Source: an uncultured Lachnospira sp.
GTDB lineage: Bacteria; Bacillota; Clostridia; Lachnospirales; Lachnospiraceae
NCBI GenBank assembly: GCA_934358235.1
Contig: CAKRKK010000073.1
Span: forward strand, 1-10,425
Direction: 5' to 3'
DNA: 10,425 nucleotides
Part shown: positions 6,871-10,425 of the stretch, piece after piece
Layout: each line of letters begins with the position of its first letter
How positions within the stretch are numbered: the stretch's first letter is position 1
Translations under genes and position numbers: made by a program
The notes under the pieces: generated by a model
The model's database searches: none
Seen by the model: only the letters and a program-made list of their open reading frames with translations
Told to the model about the DNA's origin: nothing

Positions 6871-6900
6871 ATTATTTAATTATTTAATTATTTAATTATT
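6871..6900. repeat. 8-bp tandem repeat in the tyrS untranslated leader
   Basis: The unit ATTATTTA occurs three full times plus six bases, without mismatch. It lies between the T-box terminator and the tyrS ribosome binding site, about 40 nt upstream of the ATG. The mRNA here would be an unstructured A/U tract. Such a repeat can gain or lose units by slippage and so change leader length. A small perfect hairpin (TATACA-TCAT-TGTATA, 6904-6919) is adjacent. Confidence 0.8.
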
Positions 6901-6974
6901 AAATATACATCATTGTATACTATCAGAATCAGCACATTGCTATTACTGATAATACTATTAATCATCACACCCTG

Positions 6975-6988
6975 TTACTTTAAAGTAA
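6975..6988. repeat. Perfect 14-bp palindrome just after the T-box terminator
   Basis: TTACTTTAAAGTAA is fully palindromic and starts 2 nt beyond the T-box terminator U-run on the minus strand. It could be a protein-binding dyad, but it is AT-rich and no regulator or second promoter is seen with it. The rest of 6901-6974 shows nothing clear. Confidence 0.4.
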
Positions 6989-6989
6989 T

Positions 6990-7039
6990 AAAAAAGAGCA
7001 TATCCTTCATCCTAATTAAAGGACGAAGACTATATGCTC
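6990..7039 (-). terminator. T-box conditional terminator
   Basis: GAGCATAT pairs with ATATGCTC (8 bp), a small internal loop follows, then CTTCGTCCT pairs with AGGATGAAG (9 bp, one G-U) around a TTAATT loop. Six U residues follow. The 5' arm abuts the T-box motif, so forming the antiterminator with tRNA-Tyr excludes this hairpin. Confidence 0.93.
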
Positions 7040-7279
7040 CGTGTTACCACCTTTATTCATAAACAGCTCACGCTGCCTACCTTGCTGGGTCTGATGATCC
7101 TGATACTATAACGTGTATCCTTACGTCGCCCCTACTAAGTCTTTCGTACCTTTCAGTTTGCTGCTCCGGAATGTATTCAGAATAACCATCCACTGCGCCT
7201 CTCATCAACCGGCTGCTTTCTGTTGCTTATGCTATCCCTACTTGTTTCCATCATTGCATTATATATAATTATGCGTTTA
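6990..7279 (-). promoter_or_regulatory. Tyrosine T-box riboswitch leader of tyrS
   Basis: The leader senses uncharged tRNA-Tyr and lets transcription continue into tyrS when charging falls. The T-box motif AAAGGTGGTAACACGG lies at 7054-7039; its TGGT pairs with the tRNA acceptor end ACCA. Upstream, the Stem I region holds the specifier TAC (7175-7173) in a GAATACATT context, matching a tyrosine codon and the gene downstream. The linker with AGTAGGGGCGACG and ACGTTAT is the usual pre-antiterminator region. The terminator is annotated separately. Bounds are from the predicted start near 7279 to the end of the U-run. Pairing was traced by eye; the class and amino acid are clear. Confidence 0.96.
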
Positions 7280-7285
7280 CTAATG

Positions 7286-7314
7286 CTTATACCATATACT
7301 TAGTAATTTTGCAA
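7286..7314 (-). promoter_or_regulatory. Sigma-A promoter for the T-box/tyrS operon
   Basis: The -35 TTGCAA (7314-7309) and -10 TATAAG (7291-7286) have a 17-bp spacer, and a TG pair one base before the -10 gives an extended -10. The predicted start near 7279 fits the beginning of the T-box Stem I. The promoter lies 21 bp past the end of the VanZ-like gene. A second TATAAT closer to the leader lacks a -35 box. Confidence 0.68.
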
Positions 7315-7335
7315 GTATTATTTTCAAATAAATAA

Positions 7336-7809
7336 TCACGCTTTATTTTTATGCATATTTTTATACAATACATATGCAATGGCAAGTCCGATTATACTCC
7401 CTGCAGCATCTATAAGCACATCCCTTACACAGCCGTATCTTCCCGGCACATACCTCTGGTGAAGCTCGTCCGTAGCCGCAAATGCTACTGCTATAATCGC
7501 TGCTATAACAGGAAGTCTGATGCCTTTTATCCCATCAACTATAAGTGCAAGCATAACAAGAACTGAAAGCACAGCATATTCTGTCATATGAGCAGCTTTC
7601 CTTATAGGAAACTGCACAGCTTCTATCATACTATCCCTGTTATTATCATTATAATCAACCATCCCCGCCTTATCACATACTGTAAGTATCATATCTGCTG
7701 CCTTATAACTAAGTCCCGAGGACTCTTCACCATCCTGCTTTGAAAAGCCGAATATAACCATAGCCATAACAATAGCAGGAATCCATATTAGTATCTTTTT
7801 TATGTTCAT
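7336..7809 (-). CDS. VanZ-like family membrane protein
   Basis: This 157-residue integral membrane protein belongs to the VanZ-like family, named for the teicoplanin-resistance accessory protein VanZ; most chromosomal members have no known function. Family marks are GFSKQDGEESSGLS (21-34), RKAAHMTEY (70-78) and TDELHQRYVPGR (113-124), then D130, D134 and G137. Hydrophobic segments lie near 5-22, 75-92, 98-113 and 132-150. A ribosome binding site (AAGGA) sits about 10 nt before the ATG, rather far. No clear promoter is seen: a TACTAT box is present but its -35 is poor. The gene lies between the pyk terminator-like hairpin and the tyrS promoter. The context does not point to glycopeptide resistance. 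Confidence 0.9.
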   Translation of the reverse strand: MNIKKILIWIPAIVMAMVIFGFSKQDGEESSGLSYKAADMILTVCDKAGMVDYNDNNRDSMIEAVQFPIRKAAHMTEYAVLSVLVMLALIVDGIKGIRLPVIAAIIAVAFAATDELHQRYVPGRYGCVRDVLIDAAGSIIGLAIAYVLYKNMHKNKA

Positions 7810-7837
7810 TTAACCAGCTTCCTTTATAGTATTAAAC

Positions 7838-7857
7838 CTGTTATCTCTCTCTAACAG
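7838..7857. repeat. Short inverted repeat with a CT-repeat loop upstream of the VanZ-like gene
   Basis: CTGTTA and TAACAG arms flank the 8-base loop TCTCTCTC. It is in the 144-bp gap between pyk and the VanZ-like gene, near the place where that gene's promoter would be. It could be an operator or part of a leader; there is no direct support for either. Confidence 0.35.
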
Positions 7858-7876
7858 CATTTGTATTAACAGACAA

Positions 7877-7919
7877 TAAGCCCACAAGACCTTATGGCAT
7901 TAAGGTCTTTGCGGGCTTA
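7877..7919 (-). terminator. Probable terminator hairpin after pyk
   Basis: A long stem pairs TAAGCCC with GGGCTTA and then, beyond a short internal loop, AGACCTT with AAGGTCT around an 8-nt loop. It starts 34 nt after the pyk stop. The base after the stem on the minus strand leads into TTGTCTGTTAAT, a poor U-run, so termination may be incomplete and the VanZ-like gene may receive some readthrough. Confidence 0.7.
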
Positions 7920-7953
7920 AATATCAGTAGCTATCTTAATAACTATCCTATTA

Positions 7954-9384
7954 CTAGATAGTAACAACTCTCATAGTATTAGTAAGTCCTCTCTTAGCAG
8001 ATGGATCAGAGGTTGTAGCAATACCAGCAGATACAATAACTGTATCTCCTTCTTCTACGAATCCAGCCTGCTCAGATACTACTAATGCATGCTCAATAAT
8101 CTTATCAGTAGAAACCTCTGTTGCAGTCTTTAAAGGTCTTACTCCCCAATATATCTGCATTTTTCTAAGAACGTTATCATATGGTGAACAACCGATAATC
8201 TCAGCATTTGGCTTAAGCTTAGATGTAAGTCTTGCTGTAAAGCCTGAAATAGTTGGGCATACAATAGCCTTAGCATTAAGGTTATCTGCTGTCTGGACAG
8301 TAGCGTTACATACTGCACTTGATATGCTTCTCTTGCTATGAACCTTAGATATATCAGAAGCTCTGTCCTTAATATCCTTTTCTGTTCTTTCTGCAATCTT
8401 AGCCATCATCTTTAAGGCTTCAAGTGGATACTTACCATTAGCAGTCTCGCCTGAAAGCATAACTACGTCTGTACCATCATATATAGCATTAGCAACATCA
8501 GTAACCTCAGCTCTTGTAGGACGTGGATTTCTAATCATTGAATCAAGCATCTGTGTAGCTGTTATAACAGGCTTATATGTTGCATTACATTTCTTAATAA
8601 TTTCCTTCTGATAGTGTGGAACATCTTCTGCTGGGATTTCAACACCCATGTCGCCTCTTGCAACCATGATACCATCAGCAACCTTAATGATTTCATCAAG
8701 ATTCTCAATACCTTCAGCATTCTCAATCTTAGCGATAACTGGAATATCTGAACCATGCTCCCATAAAAGCTGCTTAATTTCCTGAATACAAGCTGCATTT
8801 CTTACAAATGAAGCTGCAATGAAATCAAATCCCTGCTCTATACCAAATATAATATCATCCTTATCTTTATCTGTGATACCTGGAAGCTTAATGCTTACGT
8901 TAGGAACATTAACACCCTTCTTAGAACCAAGCTCACCACCATTAATTACAGTACATATAATATCTGTACCATCAACAACCTCTTCTACTCTGAGTTCAAT
9001 AAGACCATCATCAATAAGAATAGTATTACCATTCTCTACATCTGCTGGAAGTCCTGCATATGTAATCATGTCAATATTTTCATCACCTACAATCTCTCTT
9101 GTTGTAAGTGTAAACTTCTGTCCTTCCTTAAGAGTAACCTTTTTATCATCCTTAAGTACGCCAGTTCTGATTTCTGGTCCCTTTGTATCAAGAAGTGTAG
9201 CTATAGGCTTGTTAATTTCTTCCCTCACACTCTTTACTAATGCAAAACGTCCAGCCTGTTCTTCATGATCTCCATGAGAAAAGTTGAATCTTGCAATATC
9301 CATACCATTTAATGCAAGCTGCTTAATGAGCTCTCTGTCATTAGTGTTAGGACCCATAGTACATATAATCTTAGTCTTCTTCAT
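7954..9384 (-). CDS. pyk: Pyruvate kinase
   Basis: The enzyme makes pyruvate and ATP from phosphoenolpyruvate and ADP in glycolysis. The protein is 476 residues from ATG 9384. An in-frame TTG four codons earlier is not the start, because the GGAGG ribosome binding site lies between it and this ATG. Seen motifs: KIICTMGP (5-12), R32-F-N34-F-SHG (36-38), the LLDTKGPEIRTG block (64-75), IAKIENAEG (217-225) with catalytic K219 and metal ligand E221, ARGDMGVEIP (242-251) and ITATQMLDSM. E71 in the KGPE motif is the glutamate found in potassium-dependent enzymes. The lid (B) domain is about 70-170 and the C-terminal regulatory domain about 340-476. It lacks the extra PEP-utiliser-like C-terminal domain of Bacillus pyruvate kinase. 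Confidence 0.98.
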   Translation of the reverse strand: MKKTKIICTMGPNTNDRELIKQLALNGMDIARFNFSHGDHEEQAGRFALVKSVREEINKPIATLLDTKGPEIRTGVLKDDKKVTLKEGQKFTLTTREIVGDENIDMITYAGLPADVENGNTILIDDGLIELRVEEVVDGTDIICTVINGGELGSKKGVNVPNVSIKLPGITDKDKDDIIFGIEQGFDFIAASFVRNAACIQEIKQLLWEHGSDIPVIAKIENAEGIENLDEIIKVADGIMVARGDMGVEIPAEDVPHYQKEIIKKCNATYKPVITATQMLDSMIRNPRPTRAEVTDVANAIYDGTDVVMLSGETANGKYPLEALKMMAKIAERTEKDIKDRASDISKVHSKRSISSAVCNATVQTADNLNAKAIVCPTISGFTARLTSKLKPNAEIIGCSPYDNVLRKMQIYWGVRPLKTATEVSTDKIIEHALVVSEQAGFVEEGDTVIVSAGIATTSDPSAKRGLTNTMRVVTI

Positions 9385-9437
9385 TCTAACCTCCAAAGTA
9401 AATAAAAATAATTAATAAAAACAAAACAATCCAAATG

Positions 9438-9466
9438 ATTATACTTAATAACCTGAAAAATAGCAA
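9438..9466 (-). promoter_or_regulatory. Sigma-A promoter for pyk, with -35 in a hexamer repeat
   Basis: A perfect -10 TATAAT (9443-9438) lies 17 bp after TTGCTA (9466-9461). The -35 is the last of three adjacent hexamers TTGTTA-TTGCTA-TTGCTA (9478-9461). The predicted leader of about 47 nt is U-rich and shows no structure or riboswitch. The remaining part of the 184-bp gap, 9479-9568, holds no clear terminator for the gene upstream. Confidence 0.72.
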
Positions 9467-9568
9467 TAGCAATAACAATATTTATAAATAATTGTAAATA
9501 ATTAAAGTAAATCAGATAAAATACACCTAACTAATATTGCTATAAGTATATCTGCTTTAATAATTTAA

Positions 9569-10425
9569 CTATTGCATATTCTTATTGTCATTAGCTGTAA
9601 TATGAATATGTGTATATAAATGTTCATTACAATACTCATAGTTTCCTGCACACTTAGAGCAGAAACGGAACACCAGACTTTCATCATCTAACTCTGTCCT
9701 TTTACATACAGCACATCTATGCTTAGGCTGTCCGGCTTTTACAGGCTTATATGGTTTATTGGCACTTTCCCAGCTTGTCTTTTCACTATTAGCATTGTAT
9801 ACCCTTTCGTTAAATGATGGTTTTCTTCCATCCCTTCTGTTCTTTTCAGCTTTCTTAGCTGTATACATTGCTTTGTTAAAATTCCTCTGGGTTGATGACT
9901 TATATGTGCCCTTTCTTGAAACTATCATAAACACAACAAAGTTAAGCATAGAAACCAGTGCTGCAATAGCATTGGCGTAGCAGCCCATACCACTTCCTGA
10001 TAAAAGACCTGCATTATATAATCCATTCCACATAGTCCAGCCAATACTTGAGCCTCCAACAGCTATTGTTGGGACTATAAAACCGCATACTATCGTTATG
10101 GCACACACTATTCCATCTAATAATGCCATCCACTTTATCTTTATTGGGATAATAAAAAACAGCAGCACCTCCATATCCGGCTGTTCCATTGCAAATGCCA
10201 TAAATAATGCCAGATTAATATAATGAGTGCTCATATTAAAGCTGATGCCAAATATTAAATATATTATAAGCGCTGCAAAAATATTTAACAATACTCCTGA
10301 AAAGAAATATACATTAAACTTGAATGCTCCCCATATATTTTCAAGGACAGTACCAATCAGATAATAAAAATATAATGAAAAAAACACAAAAATTATGCTT
10401 GTTGATGGCGGCTGTATTATAAAGG
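9569..10425 (-). CDS. Rhomboid-like membrane protein with a C-terminal zinc-ribbon, 5' end outside the window
   Basis: The frame stays open to the right edge (284 codons seen), so the true start is outside; GTG 10387 is internal. The visible N-terminus continues with QPPSTSIIF and then YYLIGTVLENIWG, resembling a rhomboid-like family I associate with Lachnospiraceae. About five or six hydrophobic segments occupy in-window residues 1-172, including the FFIIPIKIKWMALLDG stretch. A basic, probably cytosolic linker follows, then a cysteine-rich tail: C237, C240, C255, C258, C265 and H268, the pattern of a zinc ribbon or treble clef. I see no GxSG serine-protease motif in the visible part, so active protease function is doubtful. 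Family assignment is from recall of sequence character; no search was done. Confidence 0.75.
   Translation of the reverse strand, partial: FIIQPPSTSIIFVFFSLYFYYLIGTVLENIWGAFKFNVYFFSGVLLNIFAALIIYLIFGISFNMSTHYINLALFMAFAMEQPDMEVLLFFIIPIKIKWMALLDGIVCAITIVCGFIVPTIAVGGSSIGWTMWNGLYNAGLLSGSGMGCYANAIAALVSMLNFVVFMIVSRKGTYKSSTQRNFNKAMYTAKKAEKNRRDGRKPSFNERVYNANSEKTSWESANKPYKPVKAGQPKHRCAVCKRTELDDESLVFRFCSKCAGNYEYCNEHLYTHIHITANDNKNMQ

Noticed and set aside
6871..6919. Tandem repeat considered as part of a CRISPR array or iteron origin
   Set aside because: The unit is only 8 bp with no spacers, and no cas or replication gene is nearby.
7336..7809. VanZ-like gene as part of a glycopeptide resistance cluster
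   Set aside because: No vanA/H/X/R/S homologues are present; VanZ-like proteins are common in Clostridia chromosomes without resistance.
8819..9268. 149-codon plus-strand open frame opposite pyk
   Set aside because: It lies wholly within the well-conserved pyruvate kinase gene, is Ser/Pro/Thr-rich as expected of an antisense shadow, and has no promoter or ribosome binding site.
9385..9437. Possible riboswitch in the pyk leader
   Set aside because: The leader is about 47 nt of U-rich sequence with no stable stem.

Overview
The window looks like ordinary core chromosome from a low-GC Gram-positive anaerobe of the Clostridia, most likely a Lachnospiraceae member. The basis is the AT-rich intergenic DNA, strong sigma-A type promoters (TTGnnn-17-TATAAT), AGGAG ribosome binding sites, a tyrosine T-box leader, and protein types typical of that family: an omega subunit beginning MIHPSYSELM, NFACT/RqcH, and a rhomboid-like membrane protein with a zinc-binding tail. 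The species is inferred from recall and was not searched. No phage genes, transposase, CRISPR array, toxin-antitoxin pair or tRNA/rRNA gene was seen.

Layout. Every gene lies on the minus strand except the NFACT gene. At the left edge is the first 21 codons of an unrecognised protein (1-64). A GNRA-capped hairpin separates it from rpoZ (RNA polymerase omega, 178-561), which is coupled to gmk (guanylate kinase, 564-1196). gmk has its own promoter just past the end of yicC and a folded leader of about 110 nt. yicC (1350-2228) and the NFACT/rqcH gene (2517-4253, plus strand) diverge from a 288-bp region with one promoter each way. NFACT ends at a hairpin terminator that also serves the converging operon.

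That operon reads right to left: promoter (7286-7314), tyrosine T-box riboswitch (specifier UAC, antiterminator T-box motif, terminator), an AT-rich untranslated stretch with an 8-bp tandem repeat, tyrS (5601-6830), then a 400-residue membrane protein of unknown function (4379-5581). The membrane protein is therefore probably induced along with tyrS when charged tRNA-Tyr falls. To the right are a VanZ-like membrane protein (7336-7809), pyk (pyruvate kinase, 7954-9384, start corrected to an internal ATG) with its own promoter and terminator-like hairpin, and a rhomboid-like protein with a zinc-ribbon tail that runs off the right edge.

How they work together. Most of the window serves information processing and its quality control: omega, a GMP kinase feeding GTP/(p)ppGpp pools, the YicC endoribonuclease, RqcH, which rescues obstructed large ribosomal subunits, and TyrRS. 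Pyruvate kinase is the one central carbon enzyme. No new multi-gene system is evident. The points most worth a second look are the charged insertion in omega, the missing remA between yicC and gmk with a structured leader in its place, the membrane protein under T-box control, and the rhomboid-like protein that appears to lack the protease motif.
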